Shown here piece after piece: positions 1 through 8,174 of a stretch of DNA of 40,851 nt. Within the stretch, counting starts at the first letter, position 1, and every line of letters begins with the position of its first letter. This stretch comes from Reyranella massiliensis 521 (GTDB lineage Bacteria; Pseudomonadota; Alphaproteobacteria; Reyranellales; Reyranellaceae). The DNA lies in contig CAMAYC010000037.1 in NCBI GenBank assembly GCA_945862125.1, positions 1-40,851 of the forward strand. Reading direction: 5' to 3'. The position numbers and the translations under genes were made by a program. The notes below the pieces were generated by a model. The model worked only from the letters and a program-made list of their open reading frames with translations. It was not told the DNA's origin and searched no databases.

Positions 1-431
1 GCCGGCGGCCACCACAGCGCCGGATCGACGCCCTTGGGCGCAAAGGTCGTGTCGAGCGACAGCAGGACGCCCGACGTGTCGGCGGGGTGGAAGTGGGTGT
101 ACTGGTATTCAGGCAAGTCCTTCTGCGCCACCGCGCGCACGCCGAGATCCGTCACGCGCTTGCGCTCGGCCGCAGCGTCAGGAACCTGGAGGATCACCAT
201 GTAGCCGCCGTCGCCCTTGCGCCGCTCGATGTAGCGGCCCGCCGATGTGCCCTGCTGGAACGGCGTCACGATCTCGAGGAAGTCGTGGCCGGTCGGGCAG
301 ACGACATTGACCAGGCCCCATTTGGCGACACCGGGGTCGCGATAGGCGACCTCGATGCCCAGGATGTCGCAGAGTTCCTCGCGCGTGCTTTCGAGATCGC
401 CGCAGACGAAAACGCATTGCCTGAGCCGCAT
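1..431 (-). CDS. VOC/glyoxalase-like protein (3' end outside window)
   Basis: The reading frame starts at ATG 431, preceded by a GGGAGGG ribosome-binding site, and runs off the left edge after about 143 residues. It begins MRLRQCVFVCGDLEST, then has ILGIEVAYRDPGVAKWGLVN and HDFLEIVTPFQQGTSAGRY, the beta-alpha-beta-beta-beta pattern of vicinal-oxygen-chelate proteins with a predicted lyase/dioxygenase-like fold. The ligand cannot be told; His and Glu candidates (HDFLEIV) are visible. It is divergent from the permease gene, with only 43 bp between them. The function is inferred from fold only. Confidence 0.75.
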   Translation of the reverse strand, partial: MRLRQCVFVCGDLESTREELCDILGIEVAYRDPGVAKWGLVNVVCPTGHDFLEIVTPFQQGTSAGRYIERRKGDGGYMVILQVPDAAAERKRVTDLGVRAVAQKDLPEYQYTHFHPADTSGVLLSLDTTFAPKGVDPALWWPP

Positions 432-474
432 CGCATCCCTCCCTTTCCTTGGCTGTCCGGTCTATCGTAACGCC

Positions 475-1407
475 ATGCGGACCGTGTGGACCATGGGCTT
501 CGTGGCGGCGGCCGCGCTTTCGTTTTGCTTCCCGGATTTCATCGTCTTCCGCTTCACACAGGCGGTGATCTGGTCGATCGCGCTGGTGGGCCTGGTGATC
601 CTGTGCGGCGTGAGCGGCCAGTTCTCCTTCGCCCAGGCCGGCTTCTTCGGCATCGGCGGCTATGCCGCCGCCATCCTGGCCGCCCATACGCCGCTTTCGC
701 TCTACTGGGCGTTAGCGCTCGCACCGCTGATGGGCTACGCCGCCGGCTACGGCCTAGGCCGGGTCACCGCCGGCCACAGCCTGTGGACCCAGGCCCTGGT
801 GAGCTATGCCTTCGCCATCGCCTTCCCGCAGCTGCTGCGCTGGCGACTGATCGAGCAGTGGACAGGCGGCGTGCAAGGCCTCTACCTCGACTTTCCAAGG
901 CCGCCCGGCGGCTTCCTGAGCGACGACCGCTGGGCCTTCCTGATCGCGCTGGCGCTCCTTGGGATCGGTCTCTTGCTTGCCGCCAACGTCCTCCAGAGCC
1001 GTTCAGGCCGGGCGATGAGAGCGGCGCGCGACCACGACCTCGCGGCGGCAGCTCAAGGCGTCCGCGTCGTGCAGGTCAGGGCAACGGCATCGGGCCTGGC
1101 CGGCGCCTACGTGGCGCTGGCCGGTTGCCTCTCGGCCTTCCAGTTCGGTTTCGTCGGGCCGACCAGCTATAATTTCGCGCTCGCGGTCCAGATGCTGTTC
1201 GGACTGGTCATCGGCGGCATGCAGTCGCTCCCGGGCGCGATCCTGGGCGGGCTCTTCCTGCAATTCTTTCCCGACGTCACGGCCGGCCTGGGCAAGGGCT
1301 TCTCGGCACTGCTCTATGCCGTGCTGTTGATCCTGGCCATGGTGGCGATGCCGAACGGCGTGGCCGGCGCGCTCGGACGCCTCGCCGGAAGGCTTCGCCG
1401 TCAATGA
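475..1407 (+). CDS. Branched-chain amino acid ABC transporter permease, LivM-like
   Basis: A 310-residue polytopic inner-membrane protein of the LivM family, one half of the membrane channel of HAAT-type ABC importers (branched-chain amino acids, amides, aromatic acids). The family pattern GQFSFAQAGFFGIGGYAAA is seen near residue 45, and the C-terminal half shows FQFGFVGPTSYNFALAVQM and GLVIGGMQSLPGAILGG. The frame is open further upstream to 355, but ATG 475 fits the usual N-terminus and avoids overlap with the divergent VOC gene. No LivH, LivG, LivF or binding protein lies downstream: the next gene is convergent. The partner genes could lie elsewhere or left of the window, so the substrate is unknown. 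Confidence 0.85.
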   Translation: MRTVWTMGFVAAAALSFCFPDFIVFRFTQAVIWSIALVGLVILCGVSGQFSFAQAGFFGIGGYAAAILAAHTPLSLYWALALAPLMGYAAGYGLGRVTAGHSLWTQALVSYAFAIAFPQLLRWRLIEQWTGGVQGLYLDFPRPPGGFLSDDRWAFLIALALLGIGLLLAANVLQSRSGRAMRAARDHDLAAAAQGVRVVQVRATASGLAGAYVALAGCLSAFQFGFVGPTSYNFALAVQMLFGLVIGGMQSLPGAILGGLFLQFFPDVTAGLGKGFSALLYAVLLILAMVAMPNGVAGALGRLAGRLRRQ

Positions 1408-1436
1408 CCCTTGAAGACCTCAGTGACCTTTGAAGA
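1405..1436. repeat. Short tandem-like direct repeat at two converging gene ends
   Basis: The unit TGACC(C)TTGAAGAC occurs at 1405-1418 and again at 1423-1436 with one base difference. It spans the stop codon of the permease gene and the last codons (VFKGH) of the convergent enoyl-CoA hydratase. It looks like a small local duplication; no function is claimed. Confidence 0.5.
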
Positions 1437-2211
1437 CAGGCGCGCGCTTCTCGACGAAGGCTCGGGCCGCTTCCTTGTGGTCCTCGGTCTCGCCGGTGCG
1501 GATCATGCGCGCAGCTTCGCTGTCGAGCGCTTCGGAGAGGGTGCCTTCTTCCGCCACCTTCATGTTCTTCTTCACGTGCCACCACGCCACGCGAGGGCCG
1601 GCCGCCAGCTTCCTGGCGAAGGTCATGGTCTCGCTGTCCAGATTGGCATCGTCGATAACGCGGTTGGCGAGGCCCAGCTTCTCGATCTGCTCGGCATTCA
1701 GGATTTCCGCCGTGAAGTAGAGTTCGCGCGCCTTCGAGGTGCCGACCAGCTTGTGCAGGAAATAGTGCGAGCCGAAATCGCCGGAGAATCCCACCTTGGC
1801 GAAAGCCGTCGTCATGCGCGCACTCTTGCCGACGAAACGCATATCGGCCGCCAGCGCGATCGACAGGCCGGCACCCGCCGCCACGCCATTCACCATAGCG
1901 ATTGTAGGCTTGCCCATTTCGTGCAGCAGCTCGGAGACCTGCATGCGGATGCGAATGTCGTGGACCTTGTCCTCGTAGGTCTTGTCCTGGTCTCGGCCCG
2001 CGGCCATCGACTTGACGTCGCCACCGGCACAGAATGCCTTCTCGCCAGCGCCGCGCACGACGACGCAGCCGATCCTGCGGTCGCCGGCCGCCTCTTCGAG
2101 CGCATCGCTGAAACCGCTCATCATGTCGCGGTTGAGCGCATTCATCGCGTCGGGGCGGTTCAGCACGATCTTCATCACGCCGTCTTCGACGGTCTTGAGC
2201 ACATACGACAT
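1420..2211 (-). CDS. Enoyl-CoA hydratase/isomerase family protein
   Basis: A 263-residue crotonase-fold protein acting on acyl-CoA thioesters. Start ATG 2211 is chosen because a strong GGAGGAAG site precedes it and MSYVLKTVEDGVMKIVLNRP is the expected N-terminus. The oxyanion-hole segments are visible: AFCAGGDVKSMA (about residue 60) and NGVAAGAGLSIALAADMR (about 110). The region that holds a catalytic Glu in true hydratases reads VGFSGDFGSHYFLHKLVG, with Asp at that site, a pattern also seen in isomerases such as PaaG. It is therefore either a hydratase or an enoyl-CoA isomerase. It is divergent from a second crotonase gene over 115 bp, so the two may share a control region. No thioesterase or ligase partner adjoins it. 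Confidence 0.88.
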   Translation of the reverse strand: MSYVLKTVEDGVMKIVLNRPDAMNALNRDMMSGFSDALEEAAGDRRIGCVVVRGAGEKAFCAGGDVKSMAAGRDQDKTYEDKVHDIRIRMQVSELLHEMGKPTIAMVNGVAAGAGLSIALAADMRFVGKSARMTTAFAKVGFSGDFGSHYFLHKLVGTSKARELYFTAEILNAEQIEKLGLANRVIDDANLDSETMTFARKLAAGPRVAWWHVKKNMKVAEEGTLSEALDSEAARMIRTGETEDHKEAARAFVEKRAPVFKGH

Positions 2212-2326
2212 AGGCTTCCTCCGGGATTGCGGTCCGTCACAGTTGCGGCGATGGTTTCTCAATCCAAGCATTCGCGCAACGACATTCCGCCTCGCATCGC
2301 GGAACCATCGGAAGGACCTCGACGCC

Positions 2327-3166
2327 ATGCAATACGAGACCCTGCTGACCGACCTCGCCGACGGCGTCATGACCGTGACGCTCAATCGCCCCGACAAGCT
2401 CAACGCGTTCAACACTATGATGAGCCGGGAGCTGATCGACTTCTTCCAGCGCGCCAACACCATGGACGAGATTCGTGCCATCGTCGTCACCGGCGCTGGC
2501 CGCGCATTCTGTGCCGGCGCCGACATCTCCGGTGGCAGCGGCGCCTTTCAGGTCTGGAACGACGGCAACAAACCGCAGAAGCGCGAGGCGAGCGACTCGA
2601 TCACGCTTGCCATCTTCAATTGCCTGAAACCGATCGTGGCGGCGATCAACGGCGCCGCCGTGGGCGTCGGCATCACCATGTGCCTGCCTATGGACATCAG
2701 GATGATCTCCAGCGCCGGCCGTGTGGGCTTCGTGTTCAACAAGCGCGGCATGGCGATGGAGGCCGGCTCCTGCTGGTTCCTGCCGCGCCTGGTCGGCATG
2801 CAGCAGGCTCAGGAATGGGTGATGACGGCCGAGCTGTTCGGCGCCGACGAGGCACTGAAGGGCGGCCTCGTCCGCTCCGTCCATGCCCCCGAGGAACTCC
2901 TGCCCGCCGCCCAGGCGCTGGCAGGGAAATTCGCATCGGGCGCTTCCTCCGCCGTGGCCGCCGCCGTCAACCGCCGGCTGATGTGGAGCATGTGGGGCGC
3001 CCAGGATCTGCTCGACGCCGTCACGCTCGACCTGCAGTGCGTCGGTTATCTCGCAGCCGGCGCCGACGCCCAGGAAGGCATCAAGTCGTTCTTCGAAAAG
3101 CGGGCGCCGAACTTCCCCCTGAAACCCAGCAGGGACATGCCGCCCTTCGGGCCTTGGGCCAAATAA
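2327..3166 (+). CDS. Enoyl-CoA hydratase/isomerase family protein
   Basis: A 279-residue crotonase-fold protein. ATG 2327 is chosen over upstream in-frame codons because MQYETLLTDLADGVMTVTL is the conserved first strand and the divergent neighbour occupies the upstream DNA. Oxyanion-hole segments are AFCAGADISGGSG and NGAAVGVGITMCLPMDIR. The catalytic region MAMEAGSCWFLPRLVG carries a Glu, as in hydratases that act on aliphatic or aromatic enoyl-CoA. The C-terminus EGIKSFFEKRAPNFP is typical of the family, and about 15 further residues rich in Pro follow. It likely serves fatty-acid or aromatic-acid side-chain beta-oxidation; the substrate is not determinable. Confidence 0.9.
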   Translation: MQYETLLTDLADGVMTVTLNRPDKLNAFNTMMSRELIDFFQRANTMDEIRAIVVTGAGRAFCAGADISGGSGAFQVWNDGNKPQKREASDSITLAIFNCLKPIVAAINGAAVGVGITMCLPMDIRMISSAGRVGFVFNKRGMAMEAGSCWFLPRLVGMQQAQEWVMTAELFGADEALKGGLVRSVHAPEELLPAAQALAGKFASGASSAVAAAVNRRLMWSMWGAQDLLDAVTLDLQCVGYLAAGADAQEGIKSFFEKRAPNFPLKPSRDMPPFGPWAK

Positions 3167-3173
3167 CGCTCGC

Positions 3174-3596
3174 CTAGAGCCTGAGCACGTACATGGCGAA
3201 GGTCTCGGCGGGCGCGCTTCGCGGTTCGTAAAGATTCTTGGCCGGAACATTGTCCGGCTCGGTGCCGACCCAGGCTTCCTCGCAACCCAGGTCCTTGCCG
3301 AGTGCCAGCATGGCATCGAGCAAGCGTCGCGCGACCCCCTGCCGCTGCAGCGCCGGTGCGACCGCCACTTCGTCGATGTAGAGCTCCGTCGGCCGGCCAT
3401 CGGGATGCCGATGCACGACGGCAGCGACCTGGCCCACGACCTCGCCGTCGGCGATAGCCACCATGAGGTGATGTCCCGGCGAAGCGAGATAATGGGTGAG
3501 CTGGCGACGCTCGACCGGGTGGTCGAACACATCGGGCGCCACGCGATCGAACAGATCCTCGTCGCCGGGGCCGACATAGCGGATTTCAACGGTCAT
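3174..3596 (-). CDS. GNAT-family N-acetyltransferase, AAC(3)-I-like
   Basis: A 140-residue single-domain GNAT protein transferring acetyl from acetyl-CoA to an amine. The acetyl-CoA pyrophosphate loop is seen as VAPALQRQGVARRLL (about residue 82, Q/RxxGxA motif), preceded by the strand ELYIDEVAV and followed by EEAWVGTEPDNVPAKNLYE. The overall pattern, including SPGHHLMVAIADGEVVG, resembles the AAC(3)-I aminoglycoside acetyltransferase branch, but most such chromosomal proteins have unknown substrates. ATG 3596 is taken as start, because the longer upstream frame runs antisense through the TetR gene. The gene follows TetR on the same strand with 17 bp between them, suggesting one transcript. 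Confidence 0.87.
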   Translation of the reverse strand: MTVEIRYVGPGDEDLFDRVAPDVFDHPVERRQLTHYLASPGHHLMVAIADGEVVGQVAAVVHRHPDGRPTELYIDEVAVAPALQRQGVARRLLDAMLALGKDLGCEEAWVGTEPDNVPAKNLYEPRSAPAETFAMYVLRL

Positions 3597-3613
3597 CGCC
3601 GTTCTATAGCCCA

Positions 3614-4147
3614 CTAGCGCAACGCCGCCACCAGGGCGCGGGCAATGGCTTTGGGTGACTTGCCACCGGGTCGATACCAGGTCGGCGTCCAGTTGAGGGC
3701 GCCAAGCAGCTGGAGCCGCCACAAGGTGCGGTCCATGGAGGCTGCCAGCGGCAGGGCCATCACCAGCCCGACGAAGCGCTTCTCGTAGCCATCGCGCATC
3801 ACGACCAGGCGACGGCGCAGGCGAGGATCGAGGCGGCTCAGATCGGCGGTCATGACGGCGGCATGGGCCCTGTCGGCCAGCAGCGAGTCGAGATGGGCGA
3901 TGCAGGCGGCCTCCAGCCGGCTCCACGGCGTACGTGCCCGGGCAACCGCGGCATCGACCGCCGCGCCGATTTCGGCCACGCCCGATTCGTAGACTGCGGC
4001 GATCAGCTCGTTCTTGGAAGGGAAATGGTAGTACATCGAGCCCACGAGCATGCCGGCCTCGCCTGCAATGTCGCGCATCGACGTCGCTTCGAAGCCACCC
4101 TTGGCAAAGCGGCGGGCCGATATGGCCAGTAGTTTCTCACGCGACAT
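3614..4147 (-). CDS. TetR/AcrR-family transcriptional regulator
   Basis: A 177-residue repressor-type protein. The N-terminal helix-turn-helix is seen at residues about 8-50: FEATSMRDIAGEAGMLVGS followed by MYYHFPSKNELIAAVYESG, the classic TetR HTH with its YYHF signature. The C-terminal ligand domain is helical and not conserved enough to name a ligand. It is divergent from the P450 operon with 58 bp between start codons, and an almost perfect 18-bp palindrome lies in that gap. It therefore most likely represses both itself and the P450-thiolase-oxidoreductase genes, with an acyl-CoA or hydrophobic substrate as probable inducer (inference). Confidence 0.92.
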   Translation of the reverse strand: MSREKLLAISARRFAKGGFEATSMRDIAGEAGMLVGSMYYHFPSKNELIAAVYESGVAEIGAAVDAAVARARTPWSRLEAACIAHLDSLLADRAHAAVMTADLSRLDPRLRRRLVVMRDGYEKRFVGLVMALPLAASMDRTLWRLQLLGALNWTPTWYRPGGKSPKAIARALVAALR

Positions 4148-4161
4148 GGTTCATTATAGCA

Positions 4162-4179
4162 ACCAAACACTTGTTTGGT
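4162..4179. promoter_or_regulatory. Probable TetR operator, 8-2-8 palindrome
   Basis: ACCAAACA-CT-TGTTTGGT is a perfect 8-bp inverted repeat with a two-base centre. It sits in the 58-bp gap between the divergent TetR gene (start 4147) and the P450 gene (start 4206). Position, length and symmetry are as expected for a TetR-dimer site covering both promoters. Confidence 0.75.
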
Positions 4180-4205
4180 AAGCGAACGGACGCTAGCCTC
4201 GGTCC

Positions 4206-5429
4206 ATGGCCTACGTCTTCGACCTCGGTAATCCGGCAACCAACGCCAACCCTTTCCCGGAATTCGCGCGGCTCCGCGTGGAAGATCCGGTGCACTGGTC
4301 GCCGGCCATGAAGGCATGGATCGTGACGCGCCATGCCGACGTGAAGCAGGTGGCGCTGAACAACCGGCAGATCTCTGCCGACCGGTTGACGCCGTTCTTC
4401 AAGACCAATCCCGAGTACCAGCGGGGCTCGATCGAGAGCCTGGTGCGGTATCTCAACCACTGGATGGTATTCCGCGACCCACCGGATCACACCCGCCTGC
4501 GCCGCTTGTTCAACAAGGCCTTTACGCCAACCTCGGTCGAGAACATGCGGCCGAACATCGAGGACATCGTCGGCCACCTGATCGACGGCATGCAGGCCAA
4601 GGCGAAGCGCGGCGAGACGGTCGACTACATCGCCGACTTCGCCTATCCGCTGCCCGCCTCGGTGATCATGGATCTGCTGGGCGTGCCGCGAGCCGACCTG
4701 GAACGCGTAAAAGTGTGGTCGGACGATATCGCGCTCTTCATCGGCACCGCCCAAGTCGCCGGCAACAAGTACCTGCGCGCCGAATCGGGCGCCAAGGCGA
4801 TGTCCGACTATTTCCGCGTTCTGGTCGAGGATCGCACCGCGCGGCCGCGCGACGACATGATCAGCCAACTCGTGCTGGCGCGCGATGATCGTGACGCCCT
4901 CAGCACCGACGAGATCATCGGTACCGCAATCCTGCTACTGTTTGCCGGCCACGAGACCACCACCAACCTGATCGGCAACGGCTTTCTCTATTCGATGAAG
5001 CACCGCGGCGAATGGGAGCGGCTGGTCGCCGATCCGTCGCTTGCCGCGACCGCGGTCGAGGAGTTCCTGCGCTACGATGGTCCGTCGGGCGCCTTCGCCC
5101 GCGTCGCCGCGGCCGACCTCGAAATGGGCGGCAGGACGATTCGTGAGGGCCAGCGTATCTTTGCCTTCATGAATTCGGCCAACCGTGATCCCGACGCCTT
5201 CGATGATCCGGAGCGCTTCGACATCGGCCGCGAACCAAACGCCCATCTTACGTTCGGTCACGGCATCCATTTCTGCCTGGGCGCTCCGCTGGCCCGGCTG
5301 GAGGCGCAGGTCGCCGCGACCCGGCTCGCGGAACGCCTGCCGCACATCAGGCTTTCCGGCGGCGATCCGGAATGGCACGATTCTCTGATCCTGCGCGGCG
5401 TCAAGGGGCTGCCGGTGAAGCTCGTCTAG
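4206..5429 (+). CDS. Cytochrome P450
   Basis: A 407-residue soluble bacterial class-I P450 that inserts one oxygen atom into an organic substrate using electrons from a ferredoxin system. I-helix oxygen-activation motif AGHETT is at 247-252, the ExxR salt bridge lies in VEEFLRYDG, and the haem loop FGHGIHFCLGAPLAR carries the thiolate ligand Cys357. The sequence MVFRDPPDHTRLRRLFNKAF is typical of CYP families acting on terpenoids, steroids or fatty acids. It is the first gene of an operon with a thiolase-like and a quinone-oxidoreductase-like gene (12 and 13 bp gaps). No ferredoxin or ferredoxin reductase is encoded nearby. It is likely under TetR control through the 4162-4179 palindrome. Confidence 0.95.
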   Translation: MAYVFDLGNPATNANPFPEFARLRVEDPVHWSPAMKAWIVTRHADVKQVALNNRQISADRLTPFFKTNPEYQRGSIESLVRYLNHWMVFRDPPDHTRLRRLFNKAFTPTSVENMRPNIEDIVGHLIDGMQAKAKRGETVDYIADFAYPLPASVIMDLLGVPRADLERVKVWSDDIALFIGTAQVAGNKYLRAESGAKAMSDYFRVLVEDRTARPRDDMISQLVLARDDRDALSTDEIIGTAILLLFAGHETTTNLIGNGFLYSMKHRGEWERLVADPSLAATAVEEFLRYDGPSGAFARVAAADLEMGGRTIREGQRIFAFMNSANRDPDAFDDPERFDIGREPNAHLTFGHGIHFCLGAPLARLEAQVAATRLAERLPHIRLSGGDPEWHDSLILRGVKGLPVKLV

Positions 5430-5441
5430 GGAGACAACGGC

Positions 5442-6644
5442 ATGGCGTCTGGCATTCGCGACAAGGTTGCCATCCTGGGCATGGGATGCACGCGCTTCGG
5501 CGAGCACTGGGACAAGGGCGCCGAGGATCTCATGGTCGGCGCCTTCGAGGAGGCGATCGCCGACGCCGGCATCGAGCGAAAGCAGGTGGATGCTGCCTGG
5601 CTCTCGACCTGTCTCGACGAGGTCCACGTCGGCAAGTCAGGCCTCCCCCTCTCGGAAACGCTTCGCTTCGACTACATACCGGTCAGTCGCGTCGAGAATT
5701 ACTGCGCTTCAGGTTCCGATGCCTTCCGCTCGGCCGTCTATGCCGTTGCAGCGGGCGCTTGCGATATTGCGCTCGCTCTGGGGGTCGAGAAGTTGAAGGA
5801 TACGGGTTTCGGCGGTCTCCCTGGCCTCAACGCCGGCACGGGTGCGCCGTTGTGGTGGGCCAACCTGACGGCACCCGGCAGCTTCGCCCAGCTCGCCTCG
5901 GCTTACCGCGCCAAGCACGGCATCAGCCGCGATGACCTCAAGCGCGCGATGGCGCACATCTCGGTCAAGAGCCACGCCAACGGCGTCAGGAATCCCAAGG
6001 CTCATTTGCAGCGCGCCATTACCGAGGCCGACGTTCTGAATGCGCCGCTGATCGCCGACCCCCTCGGGCTTTACGATTGCTGTGGCGTGAGCGATGGCGC
6101 TGCCGCCGCCATCGTGACGACACCCGATATCGCGCGCAGCCTGGGCAAGAGGGATATCGTCTCTGTGAAGGCTTTGCAGATCGCCGGGTCAAATGGCATC
6201 GAAGAGCAGCACAACACCTGGGACGGCAGCTACTTCGCGACCGCCCGGGTCGCGGCCAAACGCGCCTACCGCGAGGCCGGTATCGACCGGCCTCGCGAGC
6301 AGCTTAGCCTGGTCGAGTGCCACGACTGTTTCTCGGTCACCGAGCTGGTCACGCTTGAAGATCTTTACCTCTCGCCGGAAGGCGGCGCCGTGAAGGACGT
6401 CCTGGATGGCTTCTACGATTCGGACGGTCAGATCCCATGCCAGATCGATGGCGGGCTAAAATGCTTCGGCCATCCAATCGGCGCTTCCGGCATCCGCATG
6501 ATCTACGAAATGTACCTCCAGCTGCAGGGCCGTGCCGGCGCCCGTCAGCGTCCCGACGTTCGGCTCGGCCTCACCCACAATCTCGGCGGTTTTCCGGCCC
6601 GCAACGTCTGTTCCGTTGCCATTGTCGGGGCCCTGAACGCCTGA
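5442..6644 (+). CDS. Thiolase-family protein (SCP2-type acetyl-CoA acetyltransferase / lipid-transfer protein)
   Basis: A 400-residue thiolase-superfamily protein. The nucleophile Cys88 sits in VENYCASGSDAFRSA; C-terminal elements are VECHDCFSVTE, LKCFGHPIGASG and GLTHNLGGFPARN. This pattern is that of the non-specific lipid-transfer/SCP2-thiolase branch used in steroid and terpenoid side-chain degradation, where the enzyme cleaves or carries beta-keto or beta-hydroxy acyl-CoA. Partners of this branch are often DUF35 OB-fold proteins; none is seen here. It starts 12 bp after the P450 with GGGAGA before ATG. The operon context supports a role in breakdown of a hydroxylated acyl-CoA (inference). 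Confidence 0.9.
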   Translation: MASGIRDKVAILGMGCTRFGEHWDKGAEDLMVGAFEEAIADAGIERKQVDAAWLSTCLDEVHVGKSGLPLSETLRFDYIPVSRVENYCASGSDAFRSAVYAVAAGACDIALALGVEKLKDTGFGGLPGLNAGTGAPLWWANLTAPGSFAQLASAYRAKHGISRDDLKRAMAHISVKSHANGVRNPKAHLQRAITEADVLNAPLIADPLGLYDCCGVSDGAAAAIVTTPDIARSLGKRDIVSVKALQIAGSNGIEEQHNTWDGSYFATARVAAKRAYREAGIDRPREQLSLVECHDCFSVTELVTLEDLYLSPEGGAVKDVLDGFYDSDGQIPCQIDGGLKCFGHPIGASGIRMIYEMYLQLQGRAGARQRPDVRLGLTHNLGGFPARNVCSVAIVGALNA

Positions 6645-6657
6645 CGGAGTCAATGCC

Positions 6658-7665
6658 ATGAAGGCCATGATGTGCCGCCAATGGGGCGGTCCCGAAGACC
6701 TGCGGCTGGAAGCCGTCGAGTCCGCACCGCTCAAGGCCGGGCAGGTCCGCATCAAAGTCCATGCCGCCGGCGTGAGCTTCGCCACGACGCTGGTGATCGC
6801 CGGCAAATACCAGCGCCGCCCGCCCTTCCCTTTCGCGCCTGGCACCGAAGCATCAGGCGTCGTGACCGAGGTCGATCCGGCCTGCCAACGCCTAAGAGTC
6901 GGCGACGAAGTGGTGGCGGTGCTCGATTGGGGCGGGCTCGCCGAGGAAGTGGTGGCGCACGAGGTCAACGTTTTCCCCAAGCCCAGCAACCTGGGCTTCG
7001 TCGAGGCGATTCAACTCGCCATCTCCTACCCGACCTCGGCCGGCGCGTTGACCTGGCCGATGGCGCTGGATGTCCAAAAAGGCCACACCCTGCTGGTCCA
7101 TGCGGCGGCAAGTGGGGTCGGCATGGCGGCCGTCGAGATCGGCAAGATCCTCGGCGCCACGGTAATCGCCACGGCCGGCGGCGCGCGCAAGACCGAATTC
7201 GCCAAGGCGCACGGCGCCGATCATGTGATCGACTACACCGCCGCCGATTTTCGCGAGGAAGTGCTGAAGCTGACCAACGGCCGCGGCGTCGACCGTGTCT
7301 ACGATCCGGTGGGCGGCGATGTCTTTGCCCAGTCGCTGCGTTGCATGGCGGTCGAGGGGCGCATCTGCCCGATCGGCTTTGCCGGCGGCACAATCCCGCA
7401 GATTCCGGCCAACATCCTGCTGGTCAAGACCTTGGCGGTGACCGGTTTCAACTACGGATATTACGTTGGCTGGAGCCCGCACGACGCGCGCTTTGAGGAA
7501 GCGAAGCGCACCTTCGCCCTGATGGAACGCATCCGCGGCTGGTGCGAGACGGGCCTTTGCCGGCCGCACGTCGACCGCACTTTCAGGCTCGATCAGGCGG
7601 CCGATGCGATGCGCGCCCTGCTGGAGCGCAGCGTCACCGGCCGCGTGGCAATCGTGATGGAATGA
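6658..7665 (+). CDS. Zinc-independent quinone oxidoreductase-like MDR protein
   Basis: A 335-residue medium-chain dehydrogenase/reductase of the NADPH:quinone oxidoreductase (QOR) type. The N-terminal GroES-like domain (MKAMMCRQWGGPEDLRLEAV) is followed by a Rossmann fold with the nucleotide loop HAAASGVGMAAVEIGK (about 150-165) and GADHVIDYTAADFREEV. The Cys/His ligands of zinc alcohol dehydrogenases are absent, and the C-terminus RALLERSVTGRVAIVM is typical of QOR. It would reduce an enone, quinone or enoyl-CoA with NADPH. It is the third gene of the P450 operon (13-bp gap) and converges on the next gene. Confidence 0.9.
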   Translation: MKAMMCRQWGGPEDLRLEAVESAPLKAGQVRIKVHAAGVSFATTLVIAGKYQRRPPFPFAPGTEASGVVTEVDPACQRLRVGDEVVAVLDWGGLAEEVVAHEVNVFPKPSNLGFVEAIQLAISYPTSAGALTWPMALDVQKGHTLLVHAAASGVGMAAVEIGKILGATVIATAGGARKTEFAKAHGADHVIDYTAADFREEVLKLTNGRGVDRVYDPVGGDVFAQSLRCMAVEGRICPIGFAGGTIPQIPANILLVKTLAVTGFNYGYYVGWSPHDARFEEAKRTFALMERIRGWCETGLCRPHVDRTFRLDQAADAMRALLERSVTGRVAIVME

Positions 7666-7686
7666 CCGCCACGCCGCCTCGCGTGA

Positions 7687-8052
7687 CTATTTCTTCTTCA
7701 GTGGGCCTTCGAACAGGCAATAGCCGTCGAGCATGATCGTCGAGGCGCCCTCCTTAAGCGAGCCGACGACGTCCATCTTGTTGCCGCCACCGACGATAGC
7801 CGTGGTCTTGAACTTCATGTCGGCGCCCATCGTCGCCTTGAAATTCCGCTCCGGACGGCCTTCCTGCTGGAAGCGGCCCTGCACGTCGGTGCCGACGACC
7901 GTAACGTCGATCACCATCTTGTAAGTCGGGCACTTGCCACTTCCCGGCACATTCAGGCCGTAGCCTGTCCAGTTGTAGATGGCGGGCTCAGCCTGCGCCG
8001 CACCGGCAAACATCAGGACAGCCAAGCTACCCGCTGCAACGAACCTCTTCAT
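7687..8052 (-). CDS. Small secreted protein of unknown function
   Basis: A 121-residue protein with a clear Sec signal peptide: MKRFVAAGSLAVLMFAGAAQA, cleavage expected after AQA. The mature part is about 100 residues of beta-rich sequence with two Cys (KCPTYK and DGYCLFEG) that could form a disulfide, and a basic end (PLKKK). ATG 8052 has a GGGAGA site; a longer frame to 8136 adds residues ahead of the signal peptide and is unlikely. I do not recognise the family. It probably acts in the periplasm, and the neighbours give no hint of function. Confidence 0.8.
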   Translation of the reverse strand: MKRFVAAGSLAVLMFAGAAQAEPAIYNWTGYGLNVPGSGKCPTYKMVIDVTVVGTDVQGRFQQEGRPERNFKATMGADMKFKTTAIVGGGNKMDVVGSLKEGASTIMLDGYCLFEGPLKKK

Positions 8053-8174
8053 CGAATGTCTCCCTGTCAGAAATCTCGTTACATCCACAGACCGGCTCTC
8101 GTTGCCGACTGCAATCTTACAAAATCTGGGCCGCAAAATCGCCTTTTTCAGGGCACCCTTGGGGATTGTCGCGG

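Noticed and set aside
2237..3589. 450-codon minus-strand frame across the second enoyl-CoA hydratase and GNAT gene
   Set aside because: Antisense to a clear crotonase gene, and the part over the GNAT gene is in another frame from the true GNAT protein.
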